A program made the position numbers and the translations under genes. Shown in pieces: positions 23,635 to 31,371 of a stretch of DNA of 43,246 nt; position 1 is the first letter of the stretch; every line of letters starts with the position of its first letter. The stretch comes from JAWWPG01 sp037719575 (GTDB lineage Bacteria; Actinomycetota; Actinomycetes; Propionibacteriales; Nocardioidaceae), in assembly GCA_037719575.1 (NCBI GenBank), contig JBBJMF010000011.1, positions 1-43,246 of the forward strand, given 5' to 3'. Below the pieces are notes generated by a model that was given only the letters and a program-made list of their open reading frames with translations, searched no databases and was not told where the DNA came from.

Positions 23635-25151
23635 CATCTGACCAGGAACGCGACCGTCCTATCGCCCTGGTCACCGGCTCCACCGGCTACATCGGCGGAC
23701 GCCTGGTTCCCGCGCTTCTCGAAAGCGGGTTCCGCGTCCGCGCGATGGCCCGTGACCCCGACAAGCTGCGTGACCGGCCATGGCGGGACGAGGTTGCCGT
23801 GGTGGGAGCGGACGCCGACGACCCCGACGATGTCCGAGCGGCGCTGGCCGACGTGGACGTGGCCTACTACCTCATCCATGCGCTGGGTGCCGGCACCAGG
23901 TTCGAGGAGCGCGACCGCCGTACGGCCACGTCCTTCGCCCGGGCGGCCGCCGACTCGGCACTGAGCCGGATCGTCTACCTGGGCGGGCTGTTCCCCGAGG
24001 GTGAGGAGCTCTCGACCCACCTGCGCTCGCGGCGCGAGGTCGGGGAGATCCTGATGACGAGCGGGGTGCCGACGACGGTGCTGAGAGCGGCGGTGATCCT
24101 CGGCAGCGGCTCGGCGTCATTCGAGATGCTGCGCTACCTTACCGAGCGGCTTCCGGTTATGGTGACGCCGAAGTGGCTCGACAACCGGATCCAGCCGATC
24201 GCGGTGCGCGACGTGCTGCACTACCTGGTGGGATCGGCCGCCATGCCGGCGACGGTCAGCCGTGCCTTCGACATCGGTGGCCCGGACGTGCTCACGTACC
24301 GCGAGATGATGCAGCGCTACGCAGAGGTGGCCGGCCTGCCCCGGCGGTACATCCAGACGCTGCCGGTCCTGACCCCGTCGCTGTCGAGTCACTGGGTCGG
24401 TCTCGTGACCCCGGTGCCGAACGCCATCGCCCGACCCCTCGTCGACAGCCTGGTGCACGAGGTCGTCTGCGAGGAGCACGACATCGACGACCACGTCGCC
24501 GTGCCCGAGCAAGGTCTGACGGGCTTTGACCGCGCTGTCGAGCTGGCGCTCACCAGGATCCGCGATCTCGATGTCGCGACGTCCTGGACCTCGGCGGCGA
24601 CGCCGGGCGCGCCGAGCGACCCCCTGCCCAGCGACCCGCAATGGGCGGGCGGCTCCCTGTATGTGGACGCCCGTGAGCGAGTCGTCGACGCGACCCGCGA
24701 GGATCTCTGGGACGTGATCGAGGGCATCGGCGGCGACACCGGGTGGTACTCCTGGAACCTCGGCTGGTGGCTGCGTGGCCTGCTCGACCGGGTTGTCGGC
24801 GGCCCCGGGCTGCGCCGCGGTCGACGCAACCCCCGACGGCTGGTCGTCGGCGACGTTCTCGACTGGTGGCGGGTCGAGGAGCTCGATGCGCCGAACCTGC
24901 TGCGGCTGCGGGCCGAGATGCGCCTGCCGGGCCTTGCCTGGCTCGAGCTGTCCACGGACACCGCCGCGGACGGCGTGACGGTCTTCCGACAGCGCGCGCT
25001 CTTCCACCCCCACGGGCTGCCCGGGCATCTCTACTGGTGGGCGGTCTCGCCGTTCCACGGCGTCGTCTTCGGGGGGATGCAGCGCAATATCGCCCGCGCC
25101 GCCGAGAGTCGCTCGGGCGCGGCGGAGCGGTCTGCCACTAGGGCCGGATGA
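23631..25151 (+). CDS. SDR-family NAD(P)-binding protein fused to DUF2867
   Basis: A 506-residue two-domain protein. The N-terminal atypical (extended) SDR domain, about residues 10-300, has the NAD(P)-binding TGSTGYIGG (15-23), a typical VRAMARDPDKL cofactor-selecting segment and an IQPIAVRDVLHYLVG stretch. The classical YxxxK is not evident, as in NAD(P)H-binding NmrA/YbjT-like members. The C-terminal part (about 345-495; WSWNLGWWL-type WYSWNLGWWLRGL, PGLAWLEL, GLPGHLYWWAVSPFH) is the DUF2867 / SRPBCC-like domain. The combination is widespread in actinobacteria and has no proven function. The last 14 nt overlap the convergent LOG gene. Confidence 0.82.
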   Translation: MTSDQERDRPIALVTGSTGYIGGRLVPALLESGFRVRAMARDPDKLRDRPWRDEVAVVGADADDPDDVRAALADVDVAYYLIHALGAGTRFEERDRRTATSFARAAADSALSRIVYLGGLFPEGEELSTHLRSRREVGEILMTSGVPTTVLRAAVILGSGSASFEMLRYLTERLPVMVTPKWLDNRIQPIAVRDVLHYLVGSAAMPATVSRAFDIGGPDVLTYREMMQRYAEVAGLPRRYIQTLPVLTPSLSSHWVGLVTPVPNAIARPLVDSLVHEVVCEEHDIDDHVAVPEQGLTGFDRAVELALTRIRDLDVATSWTSAATPGAPSDPLPSDPQWAGGSLYVDARERVVDATREDLWDVIEGIGGDTGWYSWNLGWWLRGLLDRVVGGPGLRRGRRNPRRLVVGDVLDWWRVEELDAPNLLRLRAEMRLPGLAWLELSTDTAADGVTVFRQRALFHPHGLPGHLYWWAVSPFHGVVFGGMQRNIARAAESRSGAAERSATRAG

Positions 25152-26235
25152 TCTCGACCGCCTCGTCGAGGTCGTCGACGAGGTGTAGACACCTCGCCAT
25201 CGGTCTTCCGTCGCCGAGCCTGCGCAGCAGTGGCCAGACGGGAACCTGGTCGGTCCAGTAGCCGCTCCCGACGAGCACCATCGGCGCCACGGTCGCCCGG
25301 TCCGCGTAGTAGTTCTCGCAGGCGTCCTGGAAGATCTCCTGCACGGTGCCGGCAGCTCCTGGGAGGAACACGATGCCGGCGTCGCAGTGCCGCAGCAGGG
25401 TGTCCTCGCGAACCGAGTTCTGGAAGTACTTGGCGATGCCGGTGGCGAAGGCGTTCGGCGGCTCGTGCCCGTAGAACCAGGTCGGGATCCCCAGGGAGTG
25501 GCCGTGCTCCGGCCAGCGGGCCCGGACCGCGAAGGCTACCCGTGCCCAACGCGTCACCGAGGGGCGGAACGTCGGCGCCGCCGCCAGCATCTCGATCGCG
25601 TCGTCAAGCGTCGCATCGTCGTACGACGACAGGGAGGCGCCGAGGTTGGTCGCCTCCATCGCACCCGGACCGCCGCCGGTCATCACGCCCAGGTCGGTCC
25701 GCGCGAGCCGATACCCCAGCCGCGCGGCTCGCCGGTAGTCGTCATCTCCGCGGTTCACGGCGTGCCCGCCCATGACGCCGACGGTGCGCGCGCCGGCGAG
25801 CTGCTCCTCGAGTGCCGCGTCGACCGCATGGTCGTGCAGCGCCTGAGCCATCCGGCGGGTCGCGTCGCGGTCGCGCTGGCGGGACCAGGCGTAGATCAGC
25901 GCATCGGGGGTGCGCGAGTAGGGCTCGGTGTCGATTTCGGCGTAGAGCTCGTCCGGTGTGTAGAGCCGCGCGCGGTAGGTGTCGAACGGCAGCTCCGGCA
26001 GGTCGGGGAAGATCAGTGCCCCACCCGTCGTCAGGTGCCGATGCGTCGTCTCCGTGATGTCGCACCCGAGCAGCACGGCACCCCGGGGGTCGAGTGTCAG
26101 GAGCGCATCGGTCCGGCCTCGCAGGTCGACATCCTGGATGCGCCAGCCGGCCATCCGCGTCGCACCCGCCGCCAGCAGGGCATCGAGCTCGTCGAGCGAG
26201 TCGATGTCGACAATCGCTCCGATCCGTTTCCGCAC
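25138..26235 (-). CDS. LOG family (lysine-decarboxylase-like) protein with extra N-terminal domain
   Basis: A 365-residue protein. The C-terminal half (about 150-340) is a Rossmann fold of the LOG family, with TGGGPGAMEA (186-195) and LPGAAGTVQE (291-300, standing for PGGxGTxxE). LOG proteins hydrolyse nucleoside 5'-monophosphates to base and ribose phosphate (cytokinin-type phosphoribohydrolases). The first 145 residues are an additional region not found in short LOGs, with GWRIQDVDLRG and GALIFPDLPELPFDTYRARLYTP. The second Gly of PGGxGT is Ala here. GTG 26235 has TACGCT 6 nt upstream. Genes on this strand: RIO-kinase gene ends 16 nt before it. Confidence 0.8.
   Translation of the reverse strand: MRKRIGAIVDIDSLDELDALLAAGATRMAGWRIQDVDLRGRTDALLTLDPRGAVLLGCDITETTHRHLTTGGALIFPDLPELPFDTYRARLYTPDELYAEIDTEPYSRTPDALIYAWSRQRDRDATRRMAQALHDHAVDAALEEQLAGARTVGVMGGHAVNRGDDDYRRAARLGYRLARTDLGVMTGGGPGAMEATNLGASLSSYDDATLDDAIEMLAAAPTFRPSVTRWARVAFAVRARWPEHGHSLGIPTWFYGHEPPNAFATGIAKYFQNSVREDTLLRHCDAGIVFLPGAAGTVQEIFQDACENYYADRATVAPMVLVGSGYWTDQVPVWPLLRRLGDGRPMARCLHLVDDLDEAVEIIRP
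25159..25185. terminator. Hairpin at the convergent end of the SDR and LOG genes
   Basis: CCTCGTCGA (25161-25169), loop GGTCG, TCGACGAGG (25175-25183) is a perfect 9-bp stem, extended by a G-U and a C-G pair. It lies 8 nt after the SDR stop and inside the last codons of the LOG gene. Position suggests a terminator for the SDR transcript, but the stem may be a by-product of repeated Asp/Glu codons. Confidence 0.35.
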
Positions 26236-26241
26236 CGGGGA

Positions 26242-26247
26242 AGCGTA
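26242..26247 (-). promoter_or_regulatory. Candidate -10 element, leaderless start of LOG gene
   Basis: On the minus strand TACGCT is followed by 6 nt and the GTG at 26235. It overlaps the 16-nt gap after the RIO-kinase gene, so the LOG gene may be expressed separately. Confidence 0.4.
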
Positions 26248-26251
26248 GCGG

Positions 26252-27169
26252 TCACCAGGCCTGGGCGAGCAGCTCCGCGAGTAAAGCGTCGGCGTCCGCG
26301 TCGAGCCCGCGAGCGACGAACCACTGGCAGACGTTGCGGCAGTCGCGCAGCAGGAAGTCGACGCCGTTCGGGTTGCCGACGATGTCGACGACCTGCGGCA
26401 GGTCGATGATCACCAGCCGGTCGCCCTGGGCCAAGATGTTGTACGGCGAGAGGTCCCCGTGAGCCACCTGGCGCCGGGCCAGCACGGACATGGCGTCCCG
26501 GATCTGGTCGAAGTAGCTCTCCAGCGTGGCTCGGTCCGGGCGTACCTGCGCAAGTCGAGGTGCGGCGGCGCCGTCGACGTCGATGAACTCCATGAGGATC
26601 TCGGTGCCGTCGAGCTGGACCGGGTAGGGGACCGGCACGCCGTCCGCCCAGAGCGCACACAGGGCCCCCCACTCGTGGAAGGCCCATTGGCCGGCGGCCA
26701 CCTGGCGGCCGAACGCGCTGCCCTTCTGCATGGCGCGCTGGTCCCGGCTGCGACGGACGCGACGGCCTTCGACGTACCCGGAGTCACGGTGGAAGTTGCG
26801 GTGGTCGGTGCTGCGGTATCGCTTGGCCGCCATGACTGCTGCCGGGCCGTCCGGGACCGCACGCTCGACGAGGAACACGTCGGCCTCCTTGCCGGTCTTG
26901 ACAATGCCGAGATCAGTGTCGATCGCGCCGTCGTCGGTGATGACCCACCCGGGTCGGGGTTCCGGGCCGTGACAGCTCTTCTCGACCGACGACCAGGTGG
27001 ACCAGCGCTGGTTGTCGTCCAGCTCCTGGGGGGCGGCATAGCAGAGGTCCGCCGCGGAGAGTGGGCCGTCGAGAACGTGTCGGTCCGGTGAGTTCGGGCG
27101 GGACAGGGCGTGGTCGTCGAGCGAGTCGGCGTGGGCAATGTAAGCGTCGGGCATCGATCGGTCGTACAT
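26252..27169 (-). CDS. RIO-type serine kinase/ATPase
   Basis: A 305-residue RIO1-family protein kinase. The nucleotide loop is KTGKEADVFLVE (91-102), the ATP-binding Lys is Lys116 (MAAKRYR), the catalytic loop is AHGDLSPYNIL (236-246, Asp239/Asn244) and the metal Asp256 lies in IIDLPQVVD. All residues needed for activity are present. Archaeal and eukaryotic RIO1 act in small-subunit ribosome maturation; bacterial members are little studied. ATG 27169 is chosen for GAGGAG 10 nt upstream (27180-27185); GTG 27202 is an alternative. A 20-residue ORF with an excellent ribosome binding site lies directly upstream on the same strand. Confidence 0.87.
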   Translation of the reverse strand: MYDRSMPDAYIAHADSLDDHALSRPNSPDRHVLDGPLSAADLCYAAPQELDDNQRWSTWSSVEKSCHGPEPRPGWVITDDGAIDTDLGIVKTGKEADVFLVERAVPDGPAAVMAAKRYRSTDHRNFHRDSGYVEGRRVRRSRDQRAMQKGSAFGRQVAAGQWAFHEWGALCALWADGVPVPYPVQLDGTEILMEFIDVDGAAAPRLAQVRPDRATLESYFDQIRDAMSVLARRQVAHGDLSPYNILAQGDRLVIIDLPQVVDIVGNPNGVDFLLRDCRNVCQWFVARGLDADADALLAELLAQAW

Positions 27170-27211
27170 CTGGTCAGTGCTCCTCGAGCGTGATGAGGGC
27201 ACTCGACACGA

Positions 27212-27274
27212 TCAGCCTGCGAGCGACCTCAGGGTTCTGGGGACGGAAACGGTCCCGCTGACAGCGGTTGACAT
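27212..27274 (-). CDS. Tiny ORF, putative leader peptide of the RIO-kinase gene
   Basis: A 20-codon ORF beginning MSTAVSGTVSV and ending in TLRSLAG. Its ATG (27274) has a near-perfect Shine-Dalgarno AAAGGAGG (27289-27282) 7 nt upstream, the strongest in this region, and its stop is 42 nt before the kinase ATG. No family is recognised. The ribosome binding site suggests real translation; the peptide could be a regulatory leader or a small protein. Because the ORF is short, chance cannot be excluded. Confidence 0.45.
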   Translation of the reverse strand: MSTAVSGTVSVPRTLRSLAG

Positions 27275-27303
27275 CTCGACGCCTCCTTTGCTCGTAACGG
27301 ATC

Positions 27304-27338
27304 TGGTCGCGGGTGGGCCGCTGGGCCACCCGCGACCA
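27304..27338. promoter_or_regulatory. 13-bp inverted repeat between the RIO-kinase and prpE genes
   Basis: TGGTCGCGGGTGG (27304-27316), a 9-nt loop and CCACCCGCGACCA (27326-27338) form a perfect 13-bp palindrome. In the minus direction it lies 14 nt before the AAAGGAGG of the tiny ORF, so it could be a 5'-UTR hairpin; as DNA it could be an operator for a dimeric regulator of the divergent genes. No T-tract on either strand argues against an intrinsic terminator. Confidence 0.6.
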
Positions 27339-27484
27339 TCGTCACCTACGGCGACGGCTGCCGCAAGTGCTTTACCCCGCCCCCCTCCGGCGGCCCGGCA
27401 GGGCCGGTGCCGACGAGATGCCGAGGGCGGCAGGTACGGCAGAATGGTGAGGGAACGACGGGGAGCCTCGAGGAGGGGTGCCTG

Positions 27485-29413
27485 ATGAGCTATGCGGAGG
27501 TCTACCGGTCCAGCATCGAGGAACCGGATATCTTCTGGGGCGAGCAGGCGAGCCTCGTCGACTGGTTCAGCAGGCCCGTGACGGTGCTCGACCGGTCCCG
27601 TCCGCCGTTCTACCGCTGGTACGTCGACGGCACGCTCAACACGTGCTACAACGCCCTCGACCGCCATGTCATCGCCGGACATGGCGACCGGGCAGCGCTC
27701 ATCTACGACAGCCCAGTCACGAATGCTCGCCGCACCTACACGTACGCGCAGCTGCTGGAGGAGGTCGCAGCGTTCGCCGGCGCACTGCGCGCCCTCGGCG
27801 TGGACAAGGGCGACCGGGTTGTCGTCTACATGCCGATGATCCCGGAGACCGTCGTCACGATGCTCGCGTGTGCTCGCATCGGAGCCGTTCACTCCGTGGT
27901 GTTCGGGGGCTTCGCGGCCGCGGAGCTCGCCGCACGGATCGACGATGCCCGGCCAACGGTCATCGTGTCTGCCTCGTGCGGTGTCGAGGCCAAGGGAGTG
28001 GTGCAGTACACGCCCTTGCTGGACAGGGCTCTCACGATCGCGGAGCACAAGCCTCAGGCATGCGTCGTCAGACAGCGCGACCAGTGGCACGCCGGTCTCG
28101 TCGAAGGACGCGACATCGAGTGGTCGGCTGCGGTGCAGGCGGGCCGCGAGGACCCGGCCGGGTGTGTGCCGGTCTCCGCCACCGACCCGCTGTACGTGCT
28201 CTACACCTCCGGGACCACCGGCAAGCCCAAGGGGATCGTCCGTGACAACGGGGGACACGCGGTGGCGCTCTCGTGGTCGATGCCGAACATCTTCGACATC
28301 TCGCCGGGACAGGTCTGGTGGGCCGCCTCGGACGTCGGGTGGGTCGTCGGTCACTCCTACATCGTCTATGCCCCTCTGCTCACCGGCGTCACCTCGGTGC
28401 TCTACGAGGGTAAGCCCGTGGGCACACCGGATGCCGGCGCGTTCTGGCGGGTGGCGGCGGACTACGACGTGGAGGGCATGTTCACGGCGCCGACGGCGAT
28501 CCGCGCGGTCAAGAAGGAGGATCCCGACGGCGAGCTGATCGGCCGCTATGACCTCGCCGGCTTGCGAAATCTCTTCCTCGCGGGTGAGCGTCTCGACCCA
28601 GAGACCCACCGCTGGGCCTCGGACAAGCTCGGCATACCGGTGGTCGACAACTGGTGGCAGACCGAGACCGGCTGGCCGATCGTGGCCAACCTGCGAGGTC
28701 TCGAGCCGATGCCTGTCAAGGCAGGCTCGCCGTCCGTCCCGGTGCCCGGCTACGACGTGCGCGTCCTCGACGAGCACGGCAACACTCTCGGACCCGACCA
28801 GGAGGGGGCGATCTGCCTCCACCTGCCGATGCCCCCAGGCACGCTGCCAACCCTGTGGGAAGACGACGACCGCTACGTGTCGTCGTACCTCCAAACGTAT
28901 GAAGGTCACTACCTGTCAGGTGACGGTGGGTACGTCGACGAGGACGGCTATGTCTACGTCATGGGCCGGACCGACGACGTCATCAACGTGGCCGGGCACC
29001 GCCTCTCGACGGGGTCCATGGAGGCCGTCATCGCCAAGCACCCGGCCGTGGCGGAGTGTGCCGTCATCGGTGTCGCGGATAGCCTCAAGGGCCAGGCGCC
29101 GCGGGGCTTCGTCGTCCTGAAGTCGGGCCATGACGTAGACCCCGACGAGCTCGCGCGCGACCTGGTTGCGGCCGTGCGCGACGAGATCGGGCCCGTGGCC
29201 GCATTCAAGGACGTGTCGGTCGTGGCCGCGCTACCGAAGACCCGCTCGGGCAAGATCCTGCGCCGGACCATGCGGCAGATCGCCGACGGTGAGGATCCCG
29301 CCCTCCCCTCGACGATCGAGGACCCGGCGGTTCTGGACGAGCTCCGTCCCGCGCTCGTCAACGCCAAGATCCGACATTCAGGTGGCTCAGACCAGCTGAA
29401 TGTCGGATCCTGA
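27485..29413 (+). CDS. prpE: Propionyl-CoA synthetase (AMP-forming)
   Basis: A 642-residue acyl-CoA synthetase activating short-chain acids, here most likely propionate. Core A3 motif YTSGTTGKPKG is at 240-250, followed by IVRDNGGHAVAL, which is characteristic of PrpE; acetyl-CoA synthetases have a different TTGGY-type continuation. WWQTETGWPI and SGKILRR near the C-terminus are also present; Lys590 there is the usual site of regulatory acetylation. ATG 27485 has AGGAGG (27471-27476) 8 nt upstream. There are no methylcitrate-cycle genes nearby. The last codons form a 14-bp hairpin, see separate entry. Confidence 0.88.
   Translation: MSYAEVYRSSIEEPDIFWGEQASLVDWFSRPVTVLDRSRPPFYRWYVDGTLNTCYNALDRHVIAGHGDRAALIYDSPVTNARRTYTYAQLLEEVAAFAGALRALGVDKGDRVVVYMPMIPETVVTMLACARIGAVHSVVFGGFAAAELAARIDDARPTVIVSASCGVEAKGVVQYTPLLDRALTIAEHKPQACVVRQRDQWHAGLVEGRDIEWSAAVQAGREDPAGCVPVSATDPLYVLYTSGTTGKPKGIVRDNGGHAVALSWSMPNIFDISPGQVWWAASDVGWVVGHSYIVYAPLLTGVTSVLYEGKPVGTPDAGAFWRVAADYDVEGMFTAPTAIRAVKKEDPDGELIGRYDLAGLRNLFLAGERLDPETHRWASDKLGIPVVDNWWQTETGWPIVANLRGLEPMPVKAGSPSVPVPGYDVRVLDEHGNTLGPDQEGAICLHLPMPPGTLPTLWEDDDRYVSSYLQTYEGHYLSGDGGYVDEDGYVYVMGRTDDVINVAGHRLSTGSMEAVIAKHPAVAECAVIGVADSLKGQAPRGFVVLKSGHDVDPDELARDLVAAVRDEIGPVAAFKDVSVVAALPKTRSGKILRRTMRQIADGEDPALPSTIEDPAVLDELRPALVNAKIRHSGGSDQLNVGS
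29368..29409. terminator. 14-bp stem hairpin at the end of prpE
   Basis: GATCCGACATTCAG (29368-29381) is an exact reverse complement of CTGAATGTCGGATC (29396-29409). Within the 14-nt loop TGG (29383-29385) and CCA (29392-29394) can pair, closing on CTCAGA. It lies in the last codons of prpE, just before its TGA, and 7 nt upstream of the convergent stop of the oxidoreductase gene. It is probably a bidirectional terminator or 3'-end stabiliser, though it lacks a U-tract. Confidence 0.65.
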
Positions 29414-29419
29414 TGCAGG

Positions 29420-30802
29420 TCAGTGGCCGCCGAGCAAGGGCGCCAAGGTCTTCGCAACCAGGCTCTGCCGTCCGGTCAACGACTCCTCGTGGTCGGCCAC
29501 CGTCATCGCCCGCAGACCCGCGTTGATCCCCAACCAGCGCAGCGGTTCCGGCTCCCAGCGGGGTGAGACATGGTTGACCCAGGGCAGCGTGGTCAGGTCG
29601 GTGCGCCGCCCGGTGACCAGGTCGGCCAGGGTGCGGCCGGCCAGGTTCGTCGTACTGACTCCGTCTCCGACGTAGCCACCGGCCCAGCCGACGCCGGTGC
29701 TCGGGTCAAAGCCGACCGAGGCCATCCAATCGCGGGCGATGCCGAGGGGACCACCCCAGGCGTGCGTGAACGCGTGCCCGTCGATGGCCGGGAAGAGGTC
29801 GACGAGGGTCTCGCGAAGGTCGGCGAAGACCCTGTCCTTCCGGTCGTACTCGGGCCGGACGGCGGACCCGAAGTGGTACGGCGCCCCCCGGCCGCCGAAC
29901 ACTAGCCGCCCGTCCGCCGTGCGCTGGCCGTAGATGATCAGGTGCCGGTGGTCGGTGAACGTCGGGCTGTCGGCCAGACCGATCTCGTCCCAGACGCTGT
30001 CCGGCAGGGGCTCCGTCGCGACGATGAGGGAGTAGACGGGCACGACCGCTCGGCGCATCTCCGCGAGCCCGGGTGTGTAGCCCTCCGTCGCCCGGATGAC
30101 GGCACTCGCGCGCACGCTGCCCGCGGCCGTCGCCGCAAGGCTCGGGGCGATGGCCGTGACCGCTGTCCGCTCGTAGATCGTGCCGCCTCGTCGCTCGACA
30201 GCGTGCGCCAGGCCGCGGGCGAGCCGGGCCGGGTGGATGCGCGCGCAGTGCGGGGTGAACGTCGCGCCTAGAACGTCGGAGGCTCTGGCATGCGACGCCG
30301 CCTCGTCGGCGGTGAGGAGGACGAGGTCCTTGTCGGTGTCGCCCCATCGGCGGGCGTCTTCGACCTCGTGGCGGGCGCGGGCGAGCTGGCTCCGGCTGCG
30401 GATGAAGCCGATCGTGCCGCCCTGGTGGAAATGACAGTCGATGCCCTCGTCGCCCGTGACGTCGGCGACCTCGTCGATGGTGACCCGCATGGCCGTGGAA
30501 AGCCGGCGCGCGGCGTCATTGGACGAGCCCGCAAGCCTTGCCAGCTTGGTGCCGGAGGAAGGGAACAGCGCGGAGAGCCAGCCACCGTTGCGACCAGATG
30601 CGCCGAAGCCTGCGGTCTCACGCTCGAGGACCACGACCCGGAGCGAGGGATCCGCCCGGAGCAGGTAGTAGGCGGTCCAGAGCCCGGTGTAACCCGCCCC
30701 GACGATCGCTACGTCCACGTCGAGGGATGAGCTCAGCGCGGGACGGGGGGTGAGGTCGTCGCCACAGGTCTCGTGCCACAGCGAAAGATCGTCGTATGTC
30801 AC
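29420..30802 (-). CDS. FAD-dependent oxidoreductase (PuuB/gamma-glutamylputrescine oxidase-like)
   Basis: A 460-residue DAO-family flavoprotein. The FAD-binding motif VAIVGAGYTGLWTAYYLL starts at 31 and GASGRNGGW (67-75) is typical of the PuuB/OrdL group; the C-terminal WAGGYVGDGVSTTNLAGRTLADL supplies the second flavin contact. It lies in a putrescine gene cluster, which suggests oxidation of a polyamine derivative. PuuB acts on gamma-glutamylputrescine, but no glutamylputrescine synthetase (PuuA) is present here, so the true substrate is open. GTG 30802 overlaps the lrp stop by GTGA and is preferred over GTG 30814. Confidence 0.82.
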   Translation of the reverse strand: MTYDDLSLWHETCGDDLTPRPALSSSLDVDVAIVGAGYTGLWTAYYLLRADPSLRVVVLERETAGFGASGRNGGWLSALFPSSGTKLARLAGSSNDAARRLSTAMRVTIDEVADVTGDEGIDCHFHQGGTIGFIRSRSQLARARHEVEDARRWGDTDKDLVLLTADEAASHARASDVLGATFTPHCARIHPARLARGLAHAVERRGGTIYERTAVTAIAPSLAATAAGSVRASAVIRATEGYTPGLAEMRRAVVPVYSLIVATEPLPDSVWDEIGLADSPTFTDHRHLIIYGQRTADGRLVFGGRGAPYHFGSAVRPEYDRKDRVFADLRETLVDLFPAIDGHAFTHAWGGPLGIARDWMASVGFDPSTGVGWAGGYVGDGVSTTNLAGRTLADLVTGRRTDLTTLPWVNHVSPRWEPEPLRWLGINAGLRAMTVADHEESLTGRQSLVAKTLAPLLGGH

Positions 30803-31281
30803 CGAACTCCCCACGAGTAGGTCTGCTTGTGGAGCTTGAGGTAGACGAACGTCTCCGTCGACCGCACTCCGGCTGTCGCACGGATGCGCTTGGAAAGCAG
30901 CTCCAGCAGGTGGTCGTCGCTCTCGCAGACGACCTCCGCGATGATGTCGAACGAGCCCGCCGTGACGATGACGTAGTCCACCTCGGGCATCAACGCCAGC
31001 GCGTCGGCGATCGGCTCGATCTCACCCTCGGCGTGGATCCCGATCATGGCCTGGCGCGCGAAGCCGAGCTGCAGCGGGTTGGTAACGGCCACGATCTGCA
31101 TGACGCCGTGCTCGAGCAGCCGCTGGACCCGTTGGCGGACTGCGGCCTCGGAGAGACCGACTGCCTTGCCGATGGAAGCGTAGGGCATCCGGCCGTCGTG
31201 CTGGAGCTGCTCGATGATGCCCTTGGAGACGTCGTCGAGTTGAGGGTGTGGCTGGTCGCTACGAGCGGGCACGGTCCTCAT
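30799..31281 (-). CDS. Lrp/AsnC family transcriptional regulator
   Basis: A 160-residue Lrp/AsnC-type regulator. A winged helix-turn-helix (about 15-70; DGRMPYASIGKAVGLSEAAVRQRVQRLLEHG) is followed by the RAM ligand-binding domain (about 75-150; VDYVIVTAGSFDIIAEVVCESDDHLLELL). Such proteins form octamers and respond to amino acids or related compounds. Its position between the aminotransferase and oxidoreductase genes, overlapping the latter, suggests local control of polyamine catabolism. An inverted-repeat cluster in its own upstream region may be an autoregulatory site. Confidence 0.88.
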   Translation of the reverse strand: MRTVPARSDQPHPQLDDVSKGIIEQLQHDGRMPYASIGKAVGLSEAAVRQRVQRLLEHGVMQIVAVTNPLQLGFARQAMIGIHAEGEIEPIADALALMPEVDYVIVTAGSFDIIAEVVCESDDHLLELLSKRIRATAGVRSTETFVYLKLHKQTYSWGVR

Positions 31282-31301
31282 TCTGAGGTTGGATCTCTGC
31301 T

Positions 31302-31334
31302 ACCACAAGTGCACCTGCACCCGGTCGTCGTGGT
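31302..31334. promoter_or_regulatory. Nested inverted repeats upstream of lrp
   Basis: GTGCA-CC-TGCAC (31309-31320) lies inside ACCAC (31302-31306) and GTGGT (31330-31334). The gap between the aminotransferase stop and lrp is only 90 nt. Operator-like symmetry fits autoregulation, a common Lrp trait, but no binding has been shown. Confidence 0.35.
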
Positions 31335-31371
31335 GTCACAAGCCGGTGCGGGCGTCGCCGGAGGGGGAAGG

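Noticed and set aside
27212..28909. Minus-strand ORF of 565 codons across prpE
   Set aside because: Antisense to a clear propionyl-CoA synthetase and without motifs. Only its last 20 codons, after an internal ATG with a strong ribosome binding site, were kept as a separate candidate.
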